DNA of 64,000 nucleotides from an uncultured Actinomycetes bacterium. GTDB taxonomy: Bacteria; Actinomycetota; Acidimicrobiia; Acidimicrobiales; RAAP-2. Positions 17,737 through 26,367 of the stretch are shown here, piece after piece. The stretch lies in assembly GCA_903874965.1 (NCBI GenBank), contig CAIQUD010000004.1, positions 1 through 64,000 of the forward strand, given 5' to 3'. The notes below the pieces were generated by a model. That model worked only from the letters and a program-made list of their open reading frames with translations. It was not told the DNA's origin and searched no databases. How positions within the stretch are numbered: the first letter of the stretch is position 1; each line of letters begins with the position of its first letter. The position numbers and the translations under genes were made by a program.

Positions 17737-18879
17737 ATGAGTGACAAGAACCTTGAGGAAGGTCTTACCGAACGAGGTAAAACCTGGGCGTCCACCATGG
17801 GTGGCTATGCCCCAAGTCCAGAGATTCGCGTGGCCCACTCGGACTCTTCGGCGGTTTTTCAACCCTTAGCCAATGATCGAGACCGGAGGATTTTGGCGGA
17901 AGGTCAGCTCTTGGCGGTCGGCGCAACCGCATCAAGCGCTCACGGCACACGGGCCAGGGAAGAAGAGCCCGATGGATGGAGGACGTGCTTTGAGCGTGAC
18001 CGAGACCGGATTCTTCACGCCGCTGCCTTCCGACGACTTGCGGGAAAGACGCAGGTCTTCGTGTATCCCGAAGATCACCAGCGGACTCGCCTCACCCATG
18101 CCTTGGAAGTTGCGCAGGTCGCAACGGGTATCGCACGGGCGCTTGCGCTCAACGTTGCCCTCACTGAGGCCATCGCGTTGGGGCATGACTGTGGCCATGG
18201 TCCAGGCGGCCATGCCAGCGAAGATGCGCTCGATCCATACGTCGACGGTGGATTCAACCACGCCCAATGGGGAGCAGATGTCACGCTGGCGCCACTCAAT
18301 CTGTGCGTAGAGACCTTGGATGGGATCCGAAACCACTCGTGGTCACGTCCTGCCCCATCAACCCCAGAGGGTGAAGTGGTGTCATGGGCCGACCGGATCG
18401 CCTATGTCTGTCATGACTTTGAAGACGCCGTTGGTGCAGGAATCGTCGCACCAGGGCAACTGCCGTCCTTAGTGACCGAGCGCTGTGGATTGACGAGATC
18501 AAGCCAACTTGGCACCTTCGTCCAAGCAGTCATCGCCACGTCACTCAACTCAGGTCAAATTGGCATGGACCCAGACACCGCAGAAGCACTGGCGGCATTT
18601 CGCCGACACAACTACGAGCAGATCTACCTCCGCGATGCCGCAAAGGCGCAAGCGAACGCGGTTGTTGAGGTCCTCCGGGCGCTCGTCGAGCACTTCAGCG
18701 ACAGCCCAAATCTGATTCCCGATGTGGTGGCGATTGGCGGACTTCACGCAGGCGAGTCTGCTGCGGTCATGGCGTCCGTCAACTACGTCGCTGGCATGAC
18801 GGACCGATTCGCGTTTCGAACTGCCGTCAGCCAGCTCGGTTGGGATCCCGCACGATTGCCCAAGAGCATCATTGGCTGA
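17737..18879 (+). CDS. dGTPase-like HD-domain phosphohydrolase
   Basis: A deoxyguanosinetriphosphate triphosphohydrolase-like protein of about 380 residues. The HD motifs are present: RRLAGKTQVF, TRLTHALEVAQVA, ALGHDCGHGPGGH, and WADRIAYVCHDFEDA. It probably hydrolyses dNTPs to the nucleoside plus triphosphate. Start is either the GTG at 17731 or the ATG at 17737; I use the ATG. It is monocistronic and convergent with mrp. Confidence 0.9.
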   Translation: MSDKNLEEGLTERGKTWASTMGGYAPSPEIRVAHSDSSAVFQPLANDRDRRILAEGQLLAVGATASSAHGTRAREEEPDGWRTCFERDRDRILHAAAFRRLAGKTQVFVYPEDHQRTRLTHALEVAQVATGIARALALNVALTEAIALGHDCGHGPGGHASEDALDPYVDGGFNHAQWGADVTLAPLNLCVETLDGIRNHSWSRPAPSTPEGEVVSWADRIAYVCHDFEDAVGAGIVAPGQLPSLVTERCGLTRSSQLGTFVQAVIATSLNSGQIGMDPDTAEALAAFRRHNYEQIYLRDAAKAQANAVVEVLRALVEHFSDSPNLIPDVVAIGGLHAGESAAVMASVNYVAGMTDRFAFRTAVSQLGWDPARLPKSIIG

Positions 18880-18947
18880 CACTGGTAGTCGACCTTCGAA
18901 CGTGGTCGAGAGATCTTGGCGCGTTGAACGCTTCGACCTAGTGAGAA

Positions 18948-20072
18948 TCAGCTGAGTTTCAGTTCCTGTCGGTACACACGAGCTGGACCCTGCGCCACGA
19001 TCTTCGTCGCCAACTGGTCAAACGCAACTGAAGCGTCGGAGGTTGGATCAACAACGGTGATCGGCAGTCCCTCATCGCCACCAGAACGAAGGGCAGGCAC
19101 AAGAGGAATCTGGGCGAGCAATGGAATACCGAGATCCTCCGCCAAGGTCTGACCGCCACCTTCGCCAAAGAGTTCATAACGCTTGCCGTCATCGCCGGTA
19201 AAGAAGCTCATGTTCTCAATGACGCCTCGAACGGAAAGCTTCAACTTCCGTGCGGCATATGCCGAACGTTGTGCCACTCGTTGTGCTGCAGCCTGCGGAG
19301 TCGTCACCACGTAGATCTCGACCTTTGGGACTACTTGACTCAAGGTGAGGGCCACGTCTCCAGTCCCAGGCGGCATGTCAATAAGGAGGTAGTCAACCGG
19401 TCCCCAGAACGCATCACCAAAGAACTGCTCAATGGTCTTGTGCAGCATCGGACCTCGCCAGATCACTGGCTGGTCTTCTGGCACGAAAAAGCCCATCGAG
19501 AGGCACCGCACGCCGTGGGTTGACGTCGGAATCACCATGTCGGCGAGCACGACTGGATCGTGATCGCACCCAAGCATCTTCGGAATTGAGAAGCCATAGA
19601 CGTCGGCATCAAGGATGGCGACGTTTTTTCCTAACTTCGACAAGGCAATCGCAAGGTTGACCGTGACCGACGACTTGCCAACGCCACCCTTGCCGGAAGA
19701 AATTCCGAGAATGCGGGTCGGTGAATCCGACTTCAGGATCTTGGGTGATGGGTCATTGTGATGGTGACCCTCGTGCTCATCTTCCATCTGAGCGCGCAGG
19801 GCATGGCGAAGCGTCAACCGCTCGTCATCAGTCATCGTCGCCTGGAGGACTACGGAACCCGGAAATCCAAGTTCGCTCAGAAGTGACCGAACCGCACCTG
19901 TGACGGCGTCAGCGGTTGGCCAAGCCCCAATCGGAAATGCAAGGGTGACTTCAGCTGAACCCTTCTTGACCGACAGCGCACGGAGGTAACCCAACTCACC
20001 AATCGGAAGCGTGAGTTCTGGATCGATGATCGCACCGAGCTGGGTAGACAACGGGACGTCGTTGGTGTCCAT
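18948..20072 (-). CDS. mrp: Mrp/ApbC family Fe-S carrier ATPase
   Basis: A 374-residue Mrp-family P-loop ATPase. I use the ATG at 20072, preceded by AGAAGG at 8-base spacing. The N-terminal MIP18-like domain (about 5-95) is followed by a His/Asp linker and the deviant Walker A SSGKGGVGKSS (127-135), DADVYGFSIPKML and LIDMPPGTGDVALTLSQ. The CxxC motif of E. coli ApbC is absent (ENMSFFTGDDGKRY), as in other actinobacterial Mrp proteins. It likely delivers 4Fe-4S clusters. It is divergent from a SufR-like regulator, consistent with an Fe-S theme. Confidence 0.92.
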   Translation of the reverse strand: MDTNDVPLSTQLGAIIDPELTLPIGELGYLRALSVKKGSAEVTLAFPIGAWPTADAVTGAVRSLLSELGFPGSVVLQATMTDDERLTLRHALRAQMEDEHEGHHHNDPSPKILKSDSPTRILGISSGKGGVGKSSVTVNLAIALSKLGKNVAILDADVYGFSIPKMLGCDHDPVVLADMVIPTSTHGVRCLSMGFFVPEDQPVIWRGPMLHKTIEQFFGDAFWGPVDYLLIDMPPGTGDVALTLSQVVPKVEIYVVTTPQAAAQRVAQRSAYAARKLKLSVRGVIENMSFFTGDDGKRYELFGEGGGQTLAEDLGIPLLAQIPLVPALRSGGDEGLPITVVDPTSDASVAFDQLATKIVAQGPARVYRQELKLS

Positions 20073-20118
20073 TCGAGAGCCTTCTCTAAGCAAGGGGCTC
20101 TATTTCGAGCCGCCTCGG

Positions 20119-20128
20119 TACACTAGTG
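20119..20128 (+). promoter_or_regulatory. sufR-like promoter: -10 TACACT overlapping palindrome CACTAGTG
   Basis: TACACT (20119-20124) is seven bases before the regulator's ATG, with no RBS, so a leaderless start is likely. The perfect palindrome CACTAGTG (20121-20128) overlaps the -10 and is a candidate autoregulatory operator. The upstream GGCTC-N6-GAGCC inverted repeat (from about 20096) could also be an operator. Confidence 0.4.
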
Positions 20129-20131
20129 ACC

Positions 20132-20881
20132 ATGGCGACCACCACGAACGGACGACGACCGAGCGTTGAGGCACCTGACCCAAGTGACGGGAAGGCGACC
20201 TTCACCAGTTTCGTCACTGCCGTCACGGCTGCATTTGGTGATCCAACTCGCCGAGAGATTTACCTTCGACTCCGCTCTGAGCCAGGAATGACCGTCGCGG
20301 AACTCGCTGATGCTTTTCAACTGCACCCAAACGCCGCCCGGCATCATCTCGATCGACTCGTTGACGGTGGCTATGTCCGGGCAGAGACCATGCATCGCCC
20401 CGGTGAAGTTGGGCGCCCAGCCAAGCAGTATCACTGTGCAACCGAGACTCTTGGACTCGAGGATCTCACCCATCGTGAAGATCTCATTGTTCGCTTGCTC
20501 CAACGCTCGTTGGAAGTCCTTGGACCATCATTGGCCGAGAAAATTGCCACTGAAGTTGGAGATGCCTATGGACGCGACCTCGCCCGTTCAATGGGCAAGG
20601 CAGACGGCCAGCGATCGATCAAGGCCGCCATGGAATCAGTGGCCTCTGCCATGACCTCCCATGGATTCGCCGCACACACCGAAGATGACGGCAACACGTT
20701 GACCTTGGTTGCCGATCAGTGTCCATTTGGCGAAGCCGCTATGCACCAACCAGTCCTCTGTGCAGTTGATCGAGGAATGGTTGCCGGCCTGCTCGACGAA
20801 CTCTCTGGTGGCGACCTTGTGACCCCAGTGGTGCTCTCGTCAAAGGCTCGCGGCGACGCCGACTGTCGCACGGCCTACTGA
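20132..20881 (+). CDS. SufR-like HTH transcriptional regulator
   Basis: A 249-residue regulator. The N-terminal winged helix covers about residues 20-95 (GDPTRREIYLRL, FQLHPNAARHHLDRLVDGGYV). The C-terminal domain ends with cysteines spaced C-x12-C (DQCPFGEAAMHQPVLC) and another Cys five residues from the end (DADC), like the Fe-S ligands of SufR-type sensors. Family members repress suf genes when clusters are plentiful. The downstream gene, four bases on, is a NifS-like protein, and mrp is divergent, both supporting an Fe-S role. The canonical sufBDCSU cluster is not in the window. Confidence 0.82.
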   Translation: MATTTNGRRPSVEAPDPSDGKATFTSFVTAVTAAFGDPTRREIYLRLRSEPGMTVAELADAFQLHPNAARHHLDRLVDGGYVRAETMHRPGEVGRPAKQYHCATETLGLEDLTHREDLIVRLLQRSLEVLGPSLAEKIATEVGDAYGRDLARSMGKADGQRSIKAAMESVASAMTSHGFAAHTEDDGNTLTLVADQCPFGEAAMHQPVLCAVDRGMVAGLLDELSGGDLVTPVVLSSKARGDADCRTAY

Positions 20882-20885
20882 GCCC

Positions 20886-21998
20886 TTGGGTCGGATTCAG
20901 CTCGACGCCGCCTCGGCGGTTCCGCTCCGGCCAACTGCGAGAGCGGCCATGGCCGATGCTCTCGAGCTCCCAGCAGCGGACCCAGGTCGAAACCATGAAG
21001 AAGGTCGACTCGTGCGTGCCCATCTCGAGCATGCTCGCAGCCAGGTAGCCGCAGCCATTGGGCTCCAAAACTCTCGCATTACCTTCACCTCGGGACTGGC
21101 GGAAAGTGTCCGGACCGTTCTCGCAAACCTCCAACAGCGATCACCAGGTGTCACGGTGGTCTCGGCAGTAGAACGAGAGACCTTCCACGCGTCAGCTGCT
21201 GCCCTCGGAACGTCAACCGTGGTGCGGGTCGACGCCGAAGGTTTCCTCGACCTCGAAGAACTCAACACAGCTCTCCAACGTTCTCCCGCCGCACTTTGCT
21301 GCCAATGGGCTAACCAAGAAGTGGGAACGATCCAGCCAATTGAGGAGATCTCCGAGCTCGCCGCCAGCCATGGCGTTCCCCTGATTGTCGATGCGACCGC
21401 CGCGGGACGCCTCCAACCAGCTCCATGGATGGCAGCAGCATGGGTTTTGCTGTCGAGTGAGGGTCTCGGGGGTCCTCCCGGCATCGGCGCCATTACGGTC
21501 CCACAAGGGCATGTCCTTCGACCACTCTTGCTCGGAGGCGCTCAGGAGCGAGGCCGGAGGGCATCACTCGAAGCAATTCTGCTCGCGCTTGGGTTCGGAG
21601 CGGCAGCCGAGGAAAATGCTGGAGCTCGGGCCGAAGAGTCGACTCGACTCGCTGCCCTCACCAACCGCTTGGTCGACGCAGCAAGGGCAATTGGCGGCGT
21701 CACCCGAATTGGGCCGAGCGCGCCGCGCGACCGCCTGCCGGACGTTGTCTGCCTCGAGGTTGAAGGCGTCAGCAGCGAAGCCATCGTTGTTGGTCTTGAT
21801 CGACGTGGTGTGGCGGCACATTCAGGTGCGGCATGTGCGAGCGAGACCTTTGAACCGAGCCCTGTGCTCTTGGCCATGGGGCTCGACGTCGAGCACTCCG
21901 TTCGACTGTCGGTGTCGTGGAAAAACGACGAGTCTGAAGTTGCCGAATTTGGCGAGCGGTTCGCTGCAGCGGTCGACGAACTTCGCGCGCTCCGTTAG
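20886..21998 (+). CDS. Cysteine-desulfurase-like protein lacking the PLP lysine
   Basis: A 370-residue NifS/IscS-like fold-type I protein. It is recognisable from its N-terminus (IQLDAASAVPLRP), TFTSGLAESV, NQEVGTIQP, VDATAAGRLQP, GGAQERGRRAS and the catalytic-cysteine loop HSGAACAS (C317). The PLP-binding motif, normally SxHKxxGPxG, reads SSEGLGGPPG: the His and Lys are Glu192 and Gly193. DNAA is DAAS and DAVQ is DATA. Without the Schiff-base lysine, ordinary desulfurase chemistry is not expected. It may be a pseudoenzyme, scaffold or sulfur-relay protein. It starts four bases after the SufR-like gene, so it is probably cotranscribed. Family call is firm; function is not. Confidence 0.82.
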   Translation: MGRIQLDAASAVPLRPTARAAMADALELPAADPGRNHEEGRLVRAHLEHARSQVAAAIGLQNSRITFTSGLAESVRTVLANLQQRSPGVTVVSAVERETFHASAAALGTSTVVRVDAEGFLDLEELNTALQRSPAALCCQWANQEVGTIQPIEEISELAASHGVPLIVDATAAGRLQPAPWMAAAWVLLSSEGLGGPPGIGAITVPQGHVLRPLLLGGAQERGRRASLEAILLALGFGAAAEENAGARAEESTRLAALTNRLVDAARAIGGVTRIGPSAPRDRLPDVVCLEVEGVSSEAIVVGLDRRGVAAHSGAACASETFEPSPVLLAMGLDVEHSVRLSVSWKNDESEVAEFGERFAAAVDELRALR

Positions 21999-22002
21999 CG
22001 AA

Positions 22003-22755
22003 CTACGACTTGAGGCGGACGCCGTAGGAAGCAAGAAATGGCTTGGCAAGAGTGATCAGCCACTTTTGCGGGTGACCTGCCGCAAACGCCGTCAACTCCG
22101 CCAAGACCGTCGAACGCGCCGCCCCGTCATTGGACTTGATGATGGCCGCGTAGAGATGTCCAGCCGGCGCACCAGGGTCAATGGTGATTGAGCGGTAGAC
22201 CAACTGGGCTCCCGCCTTCCTAACCTCAGGCAACTTCCCAACGACGCCTGACTGATAGGTCAACCACCCAGATTCAGCTAGCGCCTCTGCGTTGGTTGGC
22301 TCGAGGGCGAGGACTTTGGTGAACAGCGCTAATGCTCCTCCGGTATCTCCATTCGCTGCTGCAGCCTCTCCTTGTGCAGTGAGATCGGCAACGCGCTGGA
22401 TCTTGTTGACCACAGCCCCACCAGTGCCTGTCGACCCTGGTAATCGGATGCCAGTGAAGGCAAGAAGGGCAACCACAACCGCCGCAACAATGAGCACGAT
22501 CCCGACATTCCGCTTCCAGACTGTTCGGCCTGGAGGTGCCATTTCGGCTGGTTGGGGTTCCGACACAGCTTCTGGTCCAAGGAGCGCAAGCTCGGCCTCG
22601 AGTTCGGAAAGCAGTGCAGAGTCCCGACGAACAATTCGGTCGAGTTCGTCGCTCCCGAGCTCGCCGGCGGCATATTCGAGCTCGGCGTCGGCTATCGAAC
22701 GCCGGAGTGAGGAAATGCCATCGTCGAGTTGCCACCGGCGTTCGCTCGAACTCAT
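22003..22755 (-). CDS. ccmI: CcmI/CycH-like cytochrome c biogenesis TPR protein
   Basis: A 250-residue protein. An N-terminal soluble segment (RRWQLDDGISSLRRSI, ELEYAAGELGSDELDRI) resembles the CcmI linker, followed by one transmembrane helix (VGIVLIVAAVVVALLAFTG) and a TPR region (GDTGGALALFTKVLALEPTNAEALAESGW). CcmI presents apocytochrome to the CcmFH heme lyase. It is the last gene of the ccm run and overlaps ccmH by 4 bp (ATGA). Confidence 0.8.
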   Translation of the reverse strand: MSSSERRWQLDDGISSLRRSIADAELEYAAGELGSDELDRIVRRDSALLSELEAELALLGPEAVSEPQPAEMAPPGRTVWKRNVGIVLIVAAVVVALLAFTGIRLPGSTGTGGAVVNKIQRVADLTAQGEAAAANGDTGGALALFTKVLALEPTNAEALAESGWLTYQSGVVGKLPEVRKAGAQLVYRSITIDPGAPAGHLYAAIIKSNDGAARSTVLAELTAFAAGHPQKWLITLAKPFLASYGVRLKS

Positions 22756-23150
22756 GTGCGTCGACGCTTTCTCAAGAGCGCGACGAGGATCACGCCACTC
22801 ACAAGCACCACCACGATCGGCGCGATCCAGAGCACCGCGGTAAGGCCATGCTTGGGCGGGTTGAGCAAAATCGTTGGTCCGTAGGTCGCTACAAGTGACG
22901 ACGTAATTTCCTCATTCGATTGTCCGTTTCGGATTGCCGCTTCAATTTGATGGCGAACGGCGATTGCGGATGGGGCATTGGACTGCGCAACGGAGAGGCC
23001 TTCGCAACTTGGACACTTAATCGTCGCCTCAATCTGGGAGGCACGGTCAGCCTTCGTTGGAGGAGCACCATCAAGGGCACCAGAGGCGACGAACAAGGTG
23101 ACCGCCACCACGACAAGGAGCAGCACTGGCGACAACACTCTCCTCATCAT
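22752..23150 (-). CDS. ccmH: Cytochrome c biogenesis protein CcmH
   Basis: A 132-residue CcmH/CcmL-type thioredox protein. An N-terminal transmembrane segment is followed by KCPSCEGLSVAQSNAP, the (R/K)CxxC motif at C46/C49, a helical region, and a C-terminal transmembrane helix (LWIAPIVVVLVSGVILVALL). It keeps apocytochrome cysteines reduced. It overlaps ccmG by 4 bp and ccmI by 4 bp. Confidence 0.92.
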   Translation of the reverse strand: MMRRVLSPVLLLVVVAVTLFVASGALDGAPPTKADRASQIEATIKCPSCEGLSVAQSNAPSAIAVRHQIEAAIRNGQSNEEITSSLVATYGPTILLNPPKHGLTAVLWIAPIVVVLVSGVILVALLRKRRRT

Positions 23151-23710
23151 CGAGCCGCCGCATCCAATTGCGTGGCGATACGAAGGAGTTGGGCTGGCGT
23201 CGATGGCCCGAGAAGCACCTCGGCGACCTTCCCCGTTGGATCAATGACGACGGTTGTCGGCGGTGACGTCACTCCATAACTCGCTGCAATTCGTCCGCCT
23301 GGATCGACGGCAACCGGCCACGTCAGCCCAACCGTCTGGACGAATTGCTTCGCCGCCGCGTTCGAATCGTTGAACACGACCGAGAGCAAATCAACAGAGA
23401 GGCCGGCTGCTTTCGCCTCATACTGAAAGGTCACGAGATCGGGTGCTTCCTTTTGGCACGGGCCACACCAACTGGCAAAGAAATTCACGATGACCGTGCG
23501 GTGAAGATGTTCACTGAGAGAAACAGGTGCACCATCGAGCGTTGTTGTTGCAAAGGCCGGGGCGGTCTTGCCAATAAGCGGACTCTCTTCGACCGACGCC
23601 TCAAAGTTCGGCCGAGTTGCGGCCACGACGGCAAAAGCACAGGTGAGAATCGCCAGTCCACCAGCCAACCAGCGAATTGGATGAGCGACCCGACGCGTGC
23701 CGTTGGTCAT
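23147..23710 (-). CDS. ccmG: CcmG/DsbE-type thioredoxin
   Basis: A 187-residue membrane-anchored thioredoxin-fold protein. The N-terminal transmembrane anchor (GGLAILTCAFAVVAAT) is followed by an AhpC/TSA-like fold with the WCGPC active site (C82/C85) and the cis-proline region TSPPTTVVID. It reduces CcmH and apocytochrome thiols using electrons from CcdA, encoded upstream. It overlaps both ccmF and ccmH by 4 bp. Confidence 0.92.
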   Translation of the reverse strand: MTNGTRRVAHPIRWLAGGLAILTCAFAVVAATRPNFEASVEESPLIGKTAPAFATTTLDGAPVSLSEHLHRTVIVNFFASWCGPCQKEAPDLVTFQYEAKAAGLSVDLLSVVFNDSNAAAKQFVQTVGLTWPVAVDPGGRIAASYGVTSPPTTVVIDPTGKVAEVLLGPSTPAQLLRIATQLDAAAR

Positions 23711-25740
23711 GACTGCACCAAGTCAATCGAAGGACTCGTGCCTGGGGATGCTGCCTGTGCTGCACCACCAACATCATCTCGACGCTTTCGGCGTGGAGCA
23801 ACGGCGAGCAACCCACCAATTCCGACGATGAGGCCGCCGATCCAGATCCATCCAATGAGGGGCTCCACGACGATTCCAAGCGCTACGGCACCGTTAGGCA
23901 AGTTTGGAATCAATTGCGGTCCCGATTGGGAACCTGTTCCTCCAACGGCATCGAAGGTGAGATAGACGTCACCCCGGAACGACGCATCGATTGCAGGTGT
24001 GCCAACTGACGGCACCGGGCGACCGTAGTAACTCGACACCGCAGGTCGGAAGATGCCACCTTGATCGACCTTGACGAGCACTTCGGTCCCGCTTTTCACG
24101 CTGTCCTTGAAGTCATGCAATCCAAGGAACTCAAATTGGTGGCCGTCAAAGTGCTTCACCTGGCCTGGCAACAACACGAGCTCGGTGCGTTGAACAAACG
24201 CAGACGATGCGGAGATGCCAAGTGCAAGGACGATGACACCAAGATGGACAACCATTCCGCCTGCCGTCGGACCGCTCACTGCTCGAGCCCAACTGGATCC
24301 TTGGCGGCGAACCGTCCTGACCGTGAGCGCCAACGTCCGCAGTGCAGAAGCAGCGGCAAATGCTCCAAGACCGAATGCCGCAATGGGGAGGACGCCTCTC
24401 ACCCCTGCGAGAACCGTGACCAACATGGTCACCGCCGCAAACCATGAAGGGAGTTGCAATCGCTTCCAAAGAACTGCTCCTGAAGCGCTTCGCCAACTCA
24501 TTGCGGGGGCAACCGCCATGACAAACAGCAAGAAGATTGCCGCTGGCATCGCAACCACATTGAAGTACTGCCCGCCAACGGTTACCTGCTGGCCTTTGAG
24601 CGCTTCATACAACAGCGGGAACACGGTGCCAAGAAGGACAACCAGGGTGAAACCAACAAAGAGCAAGTTGTTGACGACGAAAGCTCCTTCTCGGCCAAAT
24701 GGCTGATCAATGCCCACTGGGGAGCGCATTCGGTCGCCCCGCCAGGCAATCAACCCAAACCCAACAACGACGACCACGGTGAACGCCGTGATGAGGAGTG
24801 GTCCAAGTGTTGACGCGCTAAACGCGTGAACGGATTGGATGACCCCAGAACGGGTTAAGAACGTCGCAAGCACCGTCAGCGCGAAGGCGGCGACTGCAAG
24901 GGACAAGTTCCACACCCGGAAGAGTCCGCGCCGCTCTTGGACGACAACGGAGTGCAGAAACGCTGTCCCAATGAGCCATGGCATGAGCGCTGCGTTTTCA
25001 ACAGGATCCCATGCCCAGAACCCGCCCCATCCAAGCACTTGATAACTCCACCAAGCTCCAAGCACGATGCCGACCGACAATGCCGTCCAACAGACGAGCA
25101 TCCATTTTCGCGTTGCAACAAGCCATTCTTCTCCAACTCGCCCGGTGATGAGCATGGCGATGGCGAAGGCAAAGGGAACGGTGCAGCCAACAAACCCTAA
25201 GTAGAGAAGCGGCGGGTGAATCGCAACGAGTGGATTGTTCTGGAGGAGCGCATTCGGACCTGCTCCATCAGCTGGTGGCGCCCCAACCGTCTTCGAGAAT
25301 GGATTCGCTGGCCCCACCATGATGCCGAAGAAGAATAGGCAAACCGTGAAGAGCACGGCAGTCGCCCACCGAACAACCGAGTCTTCTCGTCGTTTGGCGT
25401 AGACCAGAATGACCGACGCCGACACGAGTGACAAGAGCACGGCCCAAAGGAGAATCGAACCCTCGAGTGCCGACCACATCCCAGAGAGGTTGTACAAGAA
25501 CGGCGTTTCTCTCGCATTGTTCTCCGCGACATACGACAGCGTGAAGTCATGAGTGACAAAAGCATGTTCCATCGCAAACAACGCGAGGAACCCTCCCGAA
25601 ACGACGACAGCGATCGCAACGACCGGACGAAACCGAGGAAACGTTGCGGGTCGCAGCAGTGAACCAATTGCCCAGACAGCGCTCGTCAGTGCACCAACGA
25701 ACCCAACCCAGACGCCAATACTCCCGAGTAGTCCATTCAT
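23707..25740 (-). CDS. ccmF: Cytochrome c heme lyase subunit CcmF
   Basis: A 677-residue polytopic membrane protein of the heme handling family. The tryptophan-rich WWD motif is present (WGGFWAWDPVENAALMPW), with conserved histidines such as VAIHPPLLYLG and FLHSVVVQERRG. About fifteen hydrophobic segments are seen. CcmF with CcmH(I) ligates heme to apocytochrome CxxCH. It follows ccmE by about 25 bp, the largest gap within the ccm genes. Confidence 0.95.
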   Translation of the reverse strand: MNGLLGSIGVWVGFVGALTSAVWAIGSLLRPATFPRFRPVVAIAVVVSGGFLALFAMEHAFVTHDFTLSYVAENNARETPFLYNLSGMWSALEGSILLWAVLLSLVSASVILVYAKRREDSVVRWATAVLFTVCLFFFGIMVGPANPFSKTVGAPPADGAGPNALLQNNPLVAIHPPLLYLGFVGCTVPFAFAIAMLITGRVGEEWLVATRKWMLVCWTALSVGIVLGAWWSYQVLGWGGFWAWDPVENAALMPWLIGTAFLHSVVVQERRGLFRVWNLSLAVAAFALTVLATFLTRSGVIQSVHAFSASTLGPLLITAFTVVVVVGFGLIAWRGDRMRSPVGIDQPFGREGAFVVNNLLFVGFTLVVLLGTVFPLLYEALKGQQVTVGGQYFNVVAMPAAIFLLFVMAVAPAMSWRSASGAVLWKRLQLPSWFAAVTMLVTVLAGVRGVLPIAAFGLGAFAAASALRTLALTVRTVRRQGSSWARAVSGPTAGGMVVHLGVIVLALGISASSAFVQRTELVLLPGQVKHFDGHQFEFLGLHDFKDSVKSGTEVLVKVDQGGIFRPAVSSYYGRPVPSVGTPAIDASFRGDVYLTFDAVGGTGSQSGPQLIPNLPNGAVALGIVVEPLIGWIWIGGLIVGIGGLLAVAPRRKRRDDVGGAAQAASPGTSPSIDLVQS

Positions 25741-25765
25741 GGAGCGAGGCGCCCCGCAGTACCAA

Positions 25766-26245
25766 TCACCGGACCGTACCGTTCTGCGCCTTCACCCGAT
25801 CCGGGTGATCGGCAATGTAGGTCGAACTGTGCTTCACCAGAATCTGGCTCGACACAAAGGTCGAACTTTGCTTCGAGGCGAAGTGACCAGAAACGACCAC
25901 AGGGATGTTCCCTTGGAACAACTGGGGTGGCGTGCCGGTATTCACCACATCAATGTGGTTGTTGCCTTGCACCAAGGTGAATGATGCACCGGTTGCCGTT
26001 GCCACAATCGAACCTGGCTTGACGACGCCCTCCAGTCGGAAGGTAGACGTCCCGAGCGAAGCCTGCTGCTTCAAGGCCTCATTCACCGTTTCATAGAAAT
26101 TCAGTGATCCGCTGATGCCTTTGACAAGGAGAAAGACCACTGCTCCTGCAATCACGACCATCGCGGCGAGGTTTCGGCGTCGATGGGGTGCTGCTCCACG
26201 CGTTGGTGCGGGCGGCGTTGACGGCGTCAAGTCAGTAGCCGTCAC
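25766..26245 (-). CDS. ccmE: Heme chaperone CcmE
   Basis: A 159-residue CcmE. One N-terminal transmembrane helix (MVVIAGAVVFLLVKGIS) anchors an OB-fold beta-barrel. The heme-binding motif is VKHSSTYIADHP, with His139 and Tyr143 (HxxxY); some archaeal-type CcmE carry Cys here, so this is the standard His form. It starts at GTG, overlapping the ccmD stop (GTGA). Confidence 0.95.
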   Translation of the reverse strand: MTATDLTPSTPPAPTRGAAPHRRRNLAAMVVIAGAVVFLLVKGISGSLNFYETVNEALKQQASLGTSTFRLEGVVKPGSIVATATGASFTLVQGNNHIDVVNTGTPPQLFQGNIPVVVSGHFASKQSSTFVSSQILVKHSSTYIADHPDRVKAQNGTVR

Positions 26246-26367
26246 CCCTCACGCTCCACGCTCTCCGCAGCACGCTGCTTGGCCCTCCGAGTTCGAATGA
26301 GGAGCGAGAGTGAATAAGCACCGAGGACAACCGCCGAAAGTGCATAGGCGCCAACAACGTTCTTCAT
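26242..26367 (-). CDS. ccmD: CcmD-like small membrane protein
   Basis: A 41-residue ORF too short for the ORF track: MKNVVGAYALSAVVLGAYSL followed by a basic tail (IRTRRAKQRAAESVEREG). It has one transmembrane helix and a charged C-terminus, the typical CcmD pattern. It is fixed by ATGA overlap with the ccmC stop and GTGA overlap with the ccmE start. In E. coli, CcmD helps release holo-CcmE from CcmABC. Confidence 0.82.
   Translation of the reverse strand: MKNVVGAYALSAVVLGAYSLSLLIRTRRAKQRAAESVEREG

Noticed and set aside
20886-21998. Pseudogene call for the NifS-like protein
   Set aside because: The frame is full length, the Cys loop and GGAQERG are conserved and it is coupled to the regulator, so a functional but altered protein is more likely than decay.
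21385-22191. 268-residue plus-strand ORF
   Set aside because: Shadow frame of the NifS-like gene and antisense to ccmI; composition like random translation.
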